Source: an uncultured Lachnospiraceae bacterium
Lineage (GTDB): Bacteria; Bacillota; Clostridia; Lachnospirales; Lachnospiraceae
Assembly: GCA_910586125.1 (NCBI GenBank)
Contig: CAJUHP010000008.1
Location: forward strand, 1 to 64,000
Direction: 5' to 3'
DNA: 64,000 nucleotides
The notes beneath the pieces were generated by a model that was not told the DNA's origin, searched no databases, and worked only from the letters and a program-made list of their open reading frames with translations. This document shows, piece after piece, positions 26,901 to 36,419 of the stretch (its first letter is position 1; each line of letters starts with the position of its first letter). The position numbers were made by a program, and so were the translations under genes.

Positions 26901-28040
26901 ATGGAAAAGTTACTATCAGTTATTGTACCTGTGTATAATACAGGAAAATATATCCGTCAGTGTATTGAAAGCATACGAAAACAGTCCTTAAAAAATATAG
27001 AGCTTCTTCTTGTGGATGATGGTTCAACAGATGGAAGCGGGAAGATATGCGATGAGTACAGCTGTTTGGATGGCAGGGTACGGGTTTTCCACCAAAAAAA
27101 CCAAGGACCGATTGCCAGTAGAGCTTTTGGGACAGCAAAAGCTCAGGGTCATTATATTACCTTTGTGGATTCTGATGATTTTGTGGATGGAAAGTCTTTT
27201 GAAATGGCAATATCCGACATGGAAAAGGGGATAGATGTTATTTCTTTTGGAATTGTACGGTACTATGATGAGGATACTAAAAAAAATTCTTTCATTGAAT
27301 ATGAGATGGGAACATATCTGCAGGATGACATTCGGGAGAAAATATTCCCTTCGATGATTTGGGATGCTTCTAGGGAGACATTTGGCTTGGATCCGGCGCT
27401 GTGGAATAAAATAATGAAAAAAGAGCTTGTCAGCGCGGAGTATGCAAAATTAAAAAATGCTTCTTTCCATTATGGCGAAGATATGGCGGTGATTTATCCG
27501 TTGCTTTTAAAGGCGAAAACATTATCTTTGCATAATGAGTCGTATTACTATCACAGGCAGAGGAAAGGTGGTGAAATTGCGGGTTATTTAAAAGATACGG
27601 CTTATCTTAAAAAGTTATATGAATTATATGCGTATTTAGTAAGTGTATTCGAAAAATATGATGGGCTTAGAAAACAGATTGATTTGTTCTATATCCATTC
27701 GGTTCAACTTGGTCTTTTGAGATATAATATGCCCAAACAGAGGATCCGCTATATGTTTCCTTTTGATAAAGTCATGAAAGGGGAGCGGATCGTTTTATAT
27801 GGAGCAGGTACGGTAGGACAGGCTTATATGGATCAGTTGTCCCAGTTGGATTACTGTGAGGTGGTTTTATGGGTGGATAAAAATTTTGATAAGTATGAAG
27901 ATGGTCAGATTAAAAGCCCAGATAATATTATTAAGGTTGCGTTTGATAAAATAATTATTGCAATTTTCTCTGAACAAATTCGTGAATGCGCAAAAGAGGA
28001 ATTAGTGGTATTAGGCATTAAAAAAGAAAAAATTTTTTAA
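26901..28040 (+). CDS. GT2 glycosyltransferase with C-terminal Rossmann-like module
   Basis: 379 residues. The GT-A domain (about 1-230) starts LLSVIVPVYNTGKYI and has VDDGSTDGS and the metal-binding VDSDDFVDG. Residues about 290-379 are the repeated module (IVLYGAGTVGQAYM, VVLWVDKNFDKYEDG). It has no membrane segment, so it acts in the cytoplasm. The acceptor and donor are unknown. It begins 10 bases after the preceding methyltransferase gene. Confidence 0.88.
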   Translation: MEKLLSVIVPVYNTGKYIRQCIESIRKQSLKNIELLLVDDGSTDGSGKICDEYSCLDGRVRVFHQKNQGPIASRAFGTAKAQGHYITFVDSDDFVDGKSFEMAISDMEKGIDVISFGIVRYYDEDTKKNSFIEYEMGTYLQDDIREKIFPSMIWDASRETFGLDPALWNKIMKKELVSAEYAKLKNASFHYGEDMAVIYPLLLKAKTLSLHNESYYYHRQRKGGEIAGYLKDTAYLKKLYELYAYLVSVFEKYDGLRKQIDLFYIHSVQLGLLRYNMPKQRIRYMFPFDKVMKGERIVLYGAGTVGQAYMDQLSQLDYCEVVLWVDKNFDKYEDGQIKSPDNIIKVAFDKIIIAIFSEQIRECAKEELVVLGIKKEKIF

Positions 28041-28103
28041 AAATATCCTTATTTGATATTATTCTTCTTTGTTGTCCGCATCAAAAGTTGAATGGAGATC
28101 GGG

Positions 28104-29741
28104 ATGGAAAAAATTAGTATTATAATTCCTGTTTATAATGTAGAACTATATATAGATCAATGTTTGCAAAGTGTATGTGAACAAACATATCAAAATTTAG
28201 AAATTATACTTGTATTTGATGAATCGGAAGATAATTCCTATGAAAAATGTTTAAGATGGAAAGAAAAGGATGAAAGGATCCAGCTGATATATAATCACTT
28301 AAGAAAGGGATTAGGGGCGGCCAGGAATCAAGCCATTCGACAAGCTACAGGGAATTATATAACTTTTTTAGATTCAGACGATTGGATGGAAAAAACATAT
28401 GTTCAGAGAATGTATGAATTTCTAATAAAAACAGAGGCTGATTTTGTGGCAAGTAGCGATTGGAACCATGTTGAGAAGGAGGATATTTCTGTCAAGCATA
28501 TTTTTCCGGAGATGATAATAGAGAAAAGGGAAAGGGCGGTGGCACTATGTCTATATCCAACCGCATGGGGAAAACTCTTCAAACGGAATTGGATGGTTCA
28601 ACATGATATCTTTAATCCAGAAATATTTCATTGCGAGGATTGGAGTACACTTCCCCTTATGGTTTTGCAGGCTGATCGTATTGGTGTCATGCAAGGAGCG
28701 GGGATTTATTATAGAGTTGAAAGGCCAGGGGCATTGACGGATCCTACAATTCAGAAGAATTGCCTTGGCTTATTAAGGGATGCGGGATTTGCTTTTGAAT
28801 ACTTTTTAAGTTATATGAAGAAAAATGACTTGTTTGAGAAAAATACGGTGTTTCTTGAAAAGTATTGTGAGAAAATTTATCAGTCTTTATTATCGAAAAG
28901 CCTTACATATGCAAATCAGGAAGGATTTGAAGTTTTAAAGGCGGTTAAGCAGGGGGTATTAGAAAGATATTTTCCGGATATAGGGAGAGAAAAACCAACA
29001 AAATATTTTTTGCTGGGTGGTTTTTCCCTTCGATGGGAATTTCAGCGGACATTTGCAAATTGGAGAGAGTGCATGGAGCACTACTGCTTCTCCAGCATTA
29101 TTTCTGTAATGTCTGGGGGCAGTAAAAATGTAATAGTAACTCACAAAAAACCCTTTCGGCAAATGCAGGTAAAGCAGGATATAACAGGAAAAATATTAGA
29201 AGATATTTCCAATAATGAGGACCATTCCTTTTTATTATTAGATTTTATGGAAGAGTGTTATGATATCCTACAAATGCCAGATGGTACTTACTGTACATAT
29301 AGTGGAGCATTCGAAGAATCAGATATATCTGTGTATAATTGTGGGAGATTAATAAGAAATAATACTGTTGAGTTTTGGGATTTATGGATGGAAAAGTGTG
29401 ATGAATGGATTTCGTTTATTCGTAAACATTTTACTGCGGATAAAGTAATATTGATTAAAAATCAGTTTGCGGAATCTTTTGGCTCCCAAATAAATATGCG
29501 TTATCATGAAGAAAAAGAAAGAATTGTTCAAAAAAATGAAACGATTAAAAGAATGGAAAATTATTTTATAGAGAAATACCCAGAAGTATCAATTATTGAA
29601 CCTAATAACGAATACCTTTTTACAGATGTATTGTTTCGCCATGAACGTAGAGCAGAGTATGTTAATGAAGCATATTATGAACAGGTAAGTATTTTGTTAT
29701 ATGAGAAAATAATTTGGAACAAGAGGCGACAGAATAGATAG
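28104..29741 (+). CDS. GT2 glycosyltransferase with C-terminal DUF6270-like domain
   Basis: 545 residues from the ATG at 28104, chosen because GGAG precedes it at the right distance; an ATG four codons upstream lacks a site. The N-terminal GT-A domain has ISIIIPVYNVELYI and LDSDDWMEK. The C-terminal 230 residues do not carry the Rossmann-like module. Instead, SFLLLDFMEECYDIL, GTYCTYSGAFE and DKVILIKNQFAE resemble DUF6270, a presumed SGNH-like domain found in polysaccharide loci. Such a domain could add or remove an acyl group, but that is inference; the DUF assignment itself is tentative. Confidence 0.75.
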   Translation: MEKISIIIPVYNVELYIDQCLQSVCEQTYQNLEIILVFDESEDNSYEKCLRWKEKDERIQLIYNHLRKGLGAARNQAIRQATGNYITFLDSDDWMEKTYVQRMYEFLIKTEADFVASSDWNHVEKEDISVKHIFPEMIIEKRERAVALCLYPTAWGKLFKRNWMVQHDIFNPEIFHCEDWSTLPLMVLQADRIGVMQGAGIYYRVERPGALTDPTIQKNCLGLLRDAGFAFEYFLSYMKKNDLFEKNTVFLEKYCEKIYQSLLSKSLTYANQEGFEVLKAVKQGVLERYFPDIGREKPTKYFLLGGFSLRWEFQRTFANWRECMEHYCFSSIISVMSGGSKNVIVTHKKPFRQMQVKQDITGKILEDISNNEDHSFLLLDFMEECYDILQMPDGTYCTYSGAFEESDISVYNCGRLIRNNTVEFWDLWMEKCDEWISFIRKHFTADKVILIKNQFAESFGSQINMRYHEEKERIVQKNETIKRMENYFIEKYPEVSIIEPNNEYLFTDVLFRHERRAEYVNEAYYEQVSILLYEKIIWNKRRQNR

Positions 29742-29777
29742 GGATCGATCCTTTCGGATTGTGGGAAACGTTTTAGA

Positions 29778-31337
29778 ATGAAAGGTTTTGATGGTATGGG
29801 TAAAAAAGAGAGGTTAGCATTTGTCGTACATAGATATGGTCAAGGTATTAATGGGGGAGCGGAAGAACATTGTAGATTATTAGCAGAATATTTATCGGAT
29901 TTATATTTTGTGGATATATTCACCTCTTGTTCCAGAGGCTTTAACCCGTGGGATAACTATTATGAACCAGGAAAGACCGATATTGATGGAATTACTGTCT
30001 TTAGGTTTCGTGTAGAAGAATCCGTGGAAAAAATGGGTCCATATTGTCCGGGGTTTGAAAAATACATAAAATTTCATTATATGAATTATAAGGCAATTAT
30101 TTTTATCACGTATAATCAATATCTCTCATACATAGGCGCTATTCAGAATTTCCCTAATGCACTTCTTTTGCCAACTGCTCATGACGGGGAGTCATTAAGA
30201 AATAATATTTTCATGAGAGCTTTTCAAGGGGTGAGAGGATTTTTATATAATTCGCTTGAGGAACGTTTGTTACTGGAGAGTATCTATGATATTGAAGATA
30301 AGCCATTTCGAACAACATGCTTTGGGCTTGATGTACAGGAGTATGAGGCTTGTCCAATAGAAAAAGAAAAAGAGAATTATATTATATATGCAGGGCGTGT
30401 AAGTAAGAGTAAAAACTTTGGGGAATTAAATGAGTTTTTTCTCCGGTATAAAAAAAGCAATCCATCGGATTTGAAACTTGTTGTAATTGGAAAAATAGAT
30501 AATAATATGGCAATTACACACCATGATGACATTATTTTTAAGGGGTTTGTCTCGGAAGATGAAAAGAAAAAGTTAATAAAAAATGCATTATTTCTGGTAT
30601 TGCCGTCTAATACAGAAAGTTTGTCCATAGTGGTATTGGAAAGCTTTGCTTGTGCAAGGCCGGTATTGGTGAATGGATGTTGTGACGTATTAAAAGGTCA
30701 ATGCGAAAGGAGCAATGGTGGGCTTTATTATACAAATTATTATGAGTTTGAGAAGGAATTAGAGTATTTAGTTGAAAATGAATCGACTCGTAACATTATA
30801 GGAAGAAACGGATACGAATATGTTAAAAGAAATTATTCATGGACACGGGTCAAAGAGAATATTGTTTCCCTGATTCATGAAATTCATAATGAAGAATTCT
30901 GTAGCGATAAAAATGAGGAATATTGTGAAATTAGGGATAGCCTTATTGATATAAAAAACATTGTGGATAAGTGCAGTGGGACAATACAGGTAGCTGAACC
31001 GAAATCAGCGAAAGAAAAATTTATCAAACGTTTGGTGGAAACAGCGTCAAGTTACAAGCAAATAGTGATAGTTGGGGTTGGAAAAAACGGAAATTCTGTA
31101 TATAAGTTATTAAAGAGCAGAAATATTAATTCTGTCGTGTGTTTTGCGGACAATAGATATAGCGAATATCAACGGTATGACAAGGATAAAAATGTATATT
31201 CAGTTGAAAAAACAGTTTCTTTATATCCTAATGCTTACTATATTATAACGCCTAAATATTACCTTTTGGAATTATGGAGCCAACTGGTATTATTAAAAAT
31301 ACCTTTGAGGCAAATAGGATACTATTTGGATTTCTAA
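29778..31337 (+). CDS. GT4-type glycosyltransferase with C-terminal Rossmann-like module
   Basis: 519 residues (or 513 if translation begins at the ATG at 29796, which has AAAGG ten bases upstream). The GT-B fold shows AFVVHRYGQGINGGAEEH at the start, IIYAGRVSKSKNF at the domain linker and NTESLSIVVLESFACARPV for donor binding. A helical linker leads to the repeated module at about 430-519 (IVIVGVGKNGNSVYKLL, VVCFADNRYSEY). This is the only GT4 enzyme here with the module. Confidence 0.85.
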   Translation: MKGFDGMGKKERLAFVVHRYGQGINGGAEEHCRLLAEYLSDLYFVDIFTSCSRGFNPWDNYYEPGKTDIDGITVFRFRVEESVEKMGPYCPGFEKYIKFHYMNYKAIIFITYNQYLSYIGAIQNFPNALLLPTAHDGESLRNNIFMRAFQGVRGFLYNSLEERLLLESIYDIEDKPFRTTCFGLDVQEYEACPIEKEKENYIIYAGRVSKSKNFGELNEFFLRYKKSNPSDLKLVVIGKIDNNMAITHHDDIIFKGFVSEDEKKKLIKNALFLVLPSNTESLSIVVLESFACARPVLVNGCCDVLKGQCERSNGGLYYTNYYEFEKELEYLVENESTRNIIGRNGYEYVKRNYSWTRVKENIVSLIHEIHNEEFCSDKNEEYCEIRDSLIDIKNIVDKCSGTIQVAEPKSAKEKFIKRLVETASSYKQIVIVGVGKNGNSVYKLLKSRNINSVVCFADNRYSEYQRYDKDKNVYSVEKTVSLYPNAYYIITPKYYLLELWSQLVLLKIPLRQIGYYLDF

Positions 31338-31365
31338 AATAATAAGGAAGGCGTTTGGATTAAGA

Positions 31366-32487
31366 ATGAAGTTTACAATTATTACCATTTGCAAAAATGC
31401 AAAAGATTTACTTCAAAGAACTATAGAATCTGTTTTAAAACAAGATTATCTTAAGTATGAATATATTATTATTGACGGAGCCTCACAGGATGGAACGTTG
31501 GATATTCTTTACTCCTATAACTATCCGCAGATGCAGGTTTATAGCGAGCCAGACGGGGGGATTAGCGAGGCTTTTAATAAGGGTATAGAAAGATCATCGG
31601 GAGAATTTCTTCTTTTCTTAAACAGTGGCGATTTTCTTGTAAAGAACAATGTATTGAGTTTGGTTGCAGACGATATTGAAAAACAGAATGCAGAAATATA
31701 TACATATGCGATACATACATATATGAATGCATGTTGGCCAAAAGATCTGGAATGTGGGTTAGCACTATGGAATGAATCTCTTATTCCACATCAAGCATCC
31801 TTTATTCATAGAAAGGTTTTTGAAAAGATTGGTTGTTTTAATCCACATTTTAAAGTAAGGATGGACTACGATTTTTTTTGTCGTTGCAAAAAAGCAAAAA
31901 TAAAGTTTTTTTGCCGCCCGGAAGTAATTACACATTATGATATAACGGGTATTTCGGCAACTAACAGGTTTCTACATGATAAGGAAGGGCTTGCTGTCCA
32001 ACTTCTTTATAAAGATGATGTTGGTGAAAAAGAGAAAATGCAGATGGAATCTCTGCTAAAGGAAGTTATATTAACTGGGGATGGAGCACGTAGGGAAGAA
32101 ATGGACAGGCTTCGAATTTCTGCTTCAAAAAACAGAGTGCTTGTTCAAGTAATGGATAAATGGTTAAGGATACTTTTTGAGGGTAGAAGCCTTTCTCAAT
32201 ATTTTATCAAACGGAATATAAAGACGGTCGCTATATATGGATGGGGATATTTGGGGAGAAATCTGAAAACAGAACTGGAAAAAAATAATATACGTGTTCT
32301 TTATTGTATTGACCAGAATAAAAAGGGTAGTGGTATTTATTCGTGGGAAGATGAATGGATGGATGTGGATTGTATTGTTATAACGCCATTTTATTCCTAT
32401 GATGAAATATGCAATAGGATAGAAAAAAAAGGTTTTTATAATTGTATTTCTTTTGAAGAATTATTAAATGATGCTTCTTTTTTGTAA
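31366..32487 (+). CDS. GT2 glycosyltransferase with C-terminal Rossmann-like module
   Basis: 373 residues. The GT-A domain starts FTIITICKNAKDLLQRTIES and contains IIDGASQDGT, SEPDGGISEAFNKG and FLNSGDFL, a variant of the usual DXD region seen in WcaA/EpsE-type family 2 transferases. Residues about 283-373 are the repeated module (VAIYGWGYLGRNLK, VLYCIDQNKKG). The gap of 87 bases after it contains no recognisable gene. Confidence 0.87.
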   Translation: MKFTIITICKNAKDLLQRTIESVLKQDYLKYEYIIIDGASQDGTLDILYSYNYPQMQVYSEPDGGISEAFNKGIERSSGEFLLFLNSGDFLVKNNVLSLVADDIEKQNAEIYTYAIHTYMNACWPKDLECGLALWNESLIPHQASFIHRKVFEKIGCFNPHFKVRMDYDFFCRCKKAKIKFFCRPEVITHYDITGISATNRFLHDKEGLAVQLLYKDDVGEKEKMQMESLLKEVILTGDGARREEMDRLRISASKNRVLVQVMDKWLRILFEGRSLSQYFIKRNIKTVAIYGWGYLGRNLKTELEKNNIRVLYCIDQNKKGSGIYSWEDEWMDVDCIVITPFYSYDEICNRIEKKGFYNCISFEELLNDASFL

Positions 32488-32574
32488 AGTATATAAAGAC
32501 AAACCGTGTTGAAAAAGATTATTATTTGCGGTTATTAAAACAATTAAAAATTTTTAGTAAAGGCGACATACTCT

Positions 32575-33096
32575 ATGAATATTAAATGTGCTATAAAGAA
32601 AAAAGGAGGATATAGGAGTAGATGGCTGTTTTTTGTGTTATTGTGCGGAAGCATAATAATTTTAATTAAGGCAAAATACTATGAGGATCAAGTCATTCGC
32701 CTGCGCGCTTCCCTTGAAAAAATGAGTGGGTATAATAATGTATTTGACAAGTGGCTACGCATGAGGGAAACCGGAAAATCCTTACTGACATTCTTTTCAG
32801 AAAATGGCTATCAGCGTATTGCCATTTATGGAATGGGAAAATTTGCAGACCATTTACAGAATGAGTTGGCAGATGGACCAGTAGAGATTGCGTTTGGGAT
32901 TGATATAATGGCGGAAAAGAAGGTATTTTCCTTAAAAACCTATTCGCCGGATTTTTTCCCGCAGGATGTGGATGCAATTATAGTGACCACCAATGACTTT
33001 GAAAAGGTGAAGAAACATTTGGAGGCCATAACAGATATTCCTGTGTACGCCTTGCCAGATATCCTTGTTTCTATAATGGGAGATAAAAATGTGTAA
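32575..33096 (+). CDS. Stand-alone membrane-anchored Rossmann-like module protein
   Basis: 173 residues. A basic N-terminus is followed by one hydrophobic segment (about 18-36, WLFFVLLCGSIIILIKA), a short helical stretch, and then only the repeated module at about 78-165 (IAIYGMGKFADHLQNEL, IAFGIDIMAEKK). No catalytic domain is attached. The module is most like the one at the C-terminus of the GT2 protein at 39212 (IAIYGMSDLGMYLLNEL). It may anchor or organise the module-bearing enzymes at the membrane, or be the remnant of a fusion. The ribosome binding site is weak (AAAGG, 12 bases before ATG). It overlaps the next gene by 8 bases. Confidence 0.7.
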   Translation: MNIKCAIKKKGGYRSRWLFFVLLCGSIIILIKAKYYEDQVIRLRASLEKMSGYNNVFDKWLRMRETGKSLLTFFSENGYQRIAIYGMGKFADHLQNELADGPVEIAFGIDIMAEKKVFSLKTYSPDFFPQDVDAIIVTTNDFEKVKKHLEAITDIPVYALPDILVSIMGDKNV

Positions 33097-33847
33097 CAAA
33101 AAAGATATATGCGTTGTCATACCTGTGTATAAACAAAAGATAACAGAAAACGAGAGAAAAAACATAAAAAATACGATTCAAAAATTAAACAGTCTGGATA
33201 TTTTCTTCGTCACATACAAGGGTTCCCATATAAAAACCTATAAAGAATTTGAAGGCGCAGGGTTCAAACTGTTTGATCAAAAGTTTTTTAAAAATATTGA
33301 GGGTTATAATAAGCTTTTGATGAGCTTGCAATTTTACCGTTCTTTTTTTTCGTATGATTATATGCTGATCGTGCAGACGGACGCGTATATCATAAAAGAC
33401 CTGGCAGATTTAAAGCGGCTTGTTAAAAAGGGTTACGATTATTGGGGGGCGCCATGGGTAACGGGATATGAGGTATATCGTTTCCTTTTTAATGACTATG
33501 AAACATGGTTAAGGGGCTTTCCGATATTAAAATGGCTGTTCCTGGGAAAAAAAAGAGAAGTTTTTGTCGGGAACGGGGGGTTAAGCCTGCGCCGGATCAA
33601 AAAAACCTATTTTTTGTTGTTGCAGAAGTGGCTGTACGTAAAAAGCTGGGAAGGGAATGAAGATTTGTTTTTTGCGGTACATGGCCGAAAAAACCTGTGC
33701 CTGTATAAAGTAGCGGCGGTCGAGGATGCGGAAACATTTTCCCTTGAGGTGAATATGCGTAAGAAGATCCGTAAGGGGGAGATCCCGTTTGGGATCCATG
33801 GATGGGAAAAATATTACCCCAATCTATTTGAGGAGCAAAGTTTTTAG
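33089..33847 (+). CDS. DUF5672-type glycosyltransferase
   Basis: 252 residues. It has a GT-A-like start (ICVVIPVYKQKIT), then YDYMLIVQTDAYII with a DXD-like QTDAY, YWGAPWVTGYEVY, FVGNGGLSLRR and ENDxFF-like NEDLFFAVHG. This combination is typical of the DUF5672 family found in polysaccharide loci. It lacks the Rossmann-like module. The start overlaps the previous gene's stop, so translation is probably coupled. Donor and acceptor are unknown. Confidence 0.8.
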   Translation: MCNKKDICVVIPVYKQKITENERKNIKNTIQKLNSLDIFFVTYKGSHIKTYKEFEGAGFKLFDQKFFKNIEGYNKLLMSLQFYRSFFSYDYMLIVQTDAYIIKDLADLKRLVKKGYDYWGAPWVTGYEVYRFLFNDYETWLRGFPILKWLFLGKKREVFVGNGGLSLRRIKKTYFLLLQKWLYVKSWEGNEDLFFAVHGRKNLCLYKVAAVEDAETFSLEVNMRKKIRKGEIPFGIHGWEKYYPNLFEEQSF

Positions 33848-33864
33848 GTGAAGCGAGGAACCTT

Positions 33865-35097
33865 ATGAAAAAGATATTTATCTGGGGTACAGGAGAGTAC
33901 GGGAACCTTCTATATGATTCGCTTCGGACAGATTTATGTCTAGTTGCCGGAGCCATTGATGCAGACAAGGCAAAGCAGGGGAAAGTCTGGCGGGATGAGA
34001 TATGTGCATTCCCTCCAAGTTATTTACAAACAGTAGAGTATGATTATGTCGTGATCGCTGTTTCTCAATATAGCCCGATCCTGACGTGCTGCGCTGATCT
34101 GGGAATTGTACAGGACAAGATCCTTGTACTATCCAGGGATTGGGAAAAACTTGACTTCATAGACTATAAATTGAAGACGATCTTGAAATTAAAGCGGGAA
34201 ATTGGAACTCTAAAATGGCAGAATGACATTCGTTGGAACAATATTCCATATGAGCTTGGCATTTACAAAACTCCCATCATCCGGCCATCGGAGGAGCTTC
34301 TGGAAAAAATAATCAAAGACAGAAAATCGTTATGCCGCTTTGGCGATGGGGAGCTGGAACTGATGCGGGGAAAGGCGAGGCCATGGTTTCAGGAGGTTAA
34401 CGAGGAGCTGGCAAAACGGTTAAAGGAAGTCTTTTATACCGGACAGGAGGAGGTTTTAATCGCTGTTTCCAACAATTTTGGAAGCCTGGAATGCTATACA
34501 CAGAGCGCAGCCGATGAGATCCGCGCATATCTGTCAGTGGGCAATACCAGGGCAGAGGTGATGGAAATGCTGGGGACAGAAAGAGAATATTATGACGCAT
34601 ATGTTTCCCGCCCTTACTTAATGTATAGGGATAAGGGGCATGCGAAACGAATTTTTTCCCTTTTGAAAGCCTTGTGGAATAAACGGAATATTTTGCTGGT
34701 AGAGGGGGAGCATGTACGGACCGGGGTAGGGAACGATTTGTTTCAGAATGTGGCAGGCCTGCGGCGGATCCTTTGCCCGCATGCGAATGCCTTTGGCCAA
34801 TATAGGCAGATTTTACAATGCGTGAAAGAGAATGTACAACCGGAGGACTTGGTTTTGTTGTGCTTAGGGCCTACAGCGACTGTTTTGGCCTATGATATCT
34901 GCCGGCTGGGAATACAGGCAATTGACCTGGGGCAGATCGATAATGAATATGAGTGGTTTTTAAAAAAGGCGACACAAAGATCCGGCATAGAAGGGAAAGC
35001 GGTTTCCGAACTGGAGGGCTGGCATATTGCAAACGACTGTAACGACAGGGAGTATGTGGGGCAGATTGTTGGCAGGATAAGAGGAATAGAAAGATGA
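33865..35097 (+). CDS. GT-D fold (DUF1792) glycosyltransferase with N-terminal Rossmann-like module
   Basis: 410 residues. Residues 1-100 are the repeated module (IFIWGTGEYGNLLYDSL, AGAIDADKAKQG). Residues about 145-395 match the GT-D glycosyltransferases known from serine-rich adhesin glycosylation in streptococci: the DXE signature in CRFGDGELELMRG, then LVEGEHVRTGVGNDLF, CLGPTATVLAYDI and IDLGQIDNEYEW. It overlaps the following GT2 gene by four bases. GT-D enzymes known so far act on protein-linked glycans, a relevant hint for the island's target. Confidence 0.85.
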   Translation: MKKIFIWGTGEYGNLLYDSLRTDLCLVAGAIDADKAKQGKVWRDEICAFPPSYLQTVEYDYVVIAVSQYSPILTCCADLGIVQDKILVLSRDWEKLDFIDYKLKTILKLKREIGTLKWQNDIRWNNIPYELGIYKTPIIRPSEELLEKIIKDRKSLCRFGDGELELMRGKARPWFQEVNEELAKRLKEVFYTGQEEVLIAVSNNFGSLECYTQSAADEIRAYLSVGNTRAEVMEMLGTEREYYDAYVSRPYLMYRDKGHAKRIFSLLKALWNKRNILLVEGEHVRTGVGNDLFQNVAGLRRILCPHANAFGQYRQILQCVKENVQPEDLVLLCLGPTATVLAYDICRLGIQAIDLGQIDNEYEWFLKKATQRSGIEGKAVSELEGWHIANDCNDREYVGQIVGRIRGIER

Positions 35098-36419
35098 TAA
35101 AAGTTTCAGTAATTGTTCCGGTGTACAATGTTCAAAAATATTTGAGAAAGTGCATTGACAGTATTTTGGAACAAACGCTGCCAGAGATAGAAGTTTTGTG
35201 TATAGACGATGGTTCTACCGATGATTCCAGAAAAATTCTTGATGAGTATACCCAAAGGTACCCATATGTCAAAGTAATACATAAAGAGAATGCCGGCTAT
35301 GGAAAGACGATGAATTTAGGGCTTAGTCTGGCACAAGGGGAATACATTGGTATTGTGGAGAGCGATGATTTTATTGAAACGGCTATGTATGAGGAATTAT
35401 ATGCTGCTGCAAAAGAAAGAGAGCTGGACTTTATTAAATCTAGTTATTGGGAATATAGTGAAGAGGGACGAAAATGGATTGACCGGCTACAAGAGGTGGA
35501 GTGTGAAACAGTATTTTCAAACTATGAAAATATGAACAAGATATTTGCGCCCAAAAGCATCTGGTCGGGATTATACAAAAGGGATTTCCTTATTAAAAAT
35601 AAAATCCGTTTTCTGGAAACACCCGGTGCATCATATCAGGATACATCTTTTTGGTTTAAGGTTTGTATTGCCGCTGAAAGGGGATATTTTACCAAAAAAG
35701 CATACGTGAATTATCGGGTAGATAATGTGTTTTCCTCTGTCAACTCGAAGGAGAAGGTATATTATGTATGCGATGAATTGAGGGAATGCGAGAGATATTT
35801 ATGGGAGTCAGAATTGGATGTAAAACGCATATACCCATACTTCGTTTTTTATAAACGGGCGGTATATGCATGGAACCTGGAAAGAATCCTGCCAGAGTTC
35901 CGTGAAAAATACATGAAAAGAATTGGTGCAGAACTAAGGCGCGACATAACGCATTCTTTTATGAATACAGCCGGGTTTTACGAGGAATGGCAGCGCGACA
36001 TCGTGTTATTATCGGAGTTTTATGAAAGCTATTGCCGGTATTTGAATGAAGATTTCTCAAGGCTTACCATACGGGATCGAAAGGACATAGATACCCTGAT
36101 CAAAAAGGAAGAGGTTTATTTGTATGGGGCGGGGAAGATCGGACAGAAACTGGGGAGATATATGAAGGAACAAAAAGCGGATTGTGAGGTTCAATATGTA
36201 GTGTCAAATAAGGCTAACATTGTTTCTGGCGGGATTTTTTCTATTGCCGATGAAACGCTGGATACAGGAAGATGTATTGTAATTGCTGTCGCGTCTGGGC
36301 ATATGGAACGGGAAATGGCAGTACAGGCCTTGAATCGGGGTTTTGATAATATAGCTTTTTTAAATAATGATGTGAGAAAATTCTTGGCTAATTATATTGA
36401 GGAACATGAATTATTATGA
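35094..36419 (+). CDS. GT2 glycosyltransferase with C-terminal Rossmann-like module
   Basis: 441 residues. The GT-A domain starts VSVIVPVYNVQKYLRKC and has IDDGSTDDS and IVESDDFIET. The middle is helical, and residues about 340-435 are the repeated module (VYLYGAGKIGQKLGRYM, VQYVVSNKANIVSGG). It overlaps its neighbours by four bases on each side (ATGA), so the three genes 33865-37792 are tightly coupled. It is related to the next gene but has diverged well. Confidence 0.88.
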   Translation: MIKVSVIVPVYNVQKYLRKCIDSILEQTLPEIEVLCIDDGSTDDSRKILDEYTQRYPYVKVIHKENAGYGKTMNLGLSLAQGEYIGIVESDDFIETAMYEELYAAAKERELDFIKSSYWEYSEEGRKWIDRLQEVECETVFSNYENMNKIFAPKSIWSGLYKRDFLIKNKIRFLETPGASYQDTSFWFKVCIAAERGYFTKKAYVNYRVDNVFSSVNSKEKVYYVCDELRECERYLWESELDVKRIYPYFVFYKRAVYAWNLERILPEFREKYMKRIGAELRRDITHSFMNTAGFYEEWQRDIVLLSEFYESYCRYLNEDFSRLTIRDRKDIDTLIKKEEVYLYGAGKIGQKLGRYMKEQKADCEVQYVVSNKANIVSGGIFSIADETLDTGRCIVIAVASGHMEREMAVQALNRGFDNIAFLNNDVRKFLANYIEEHELL

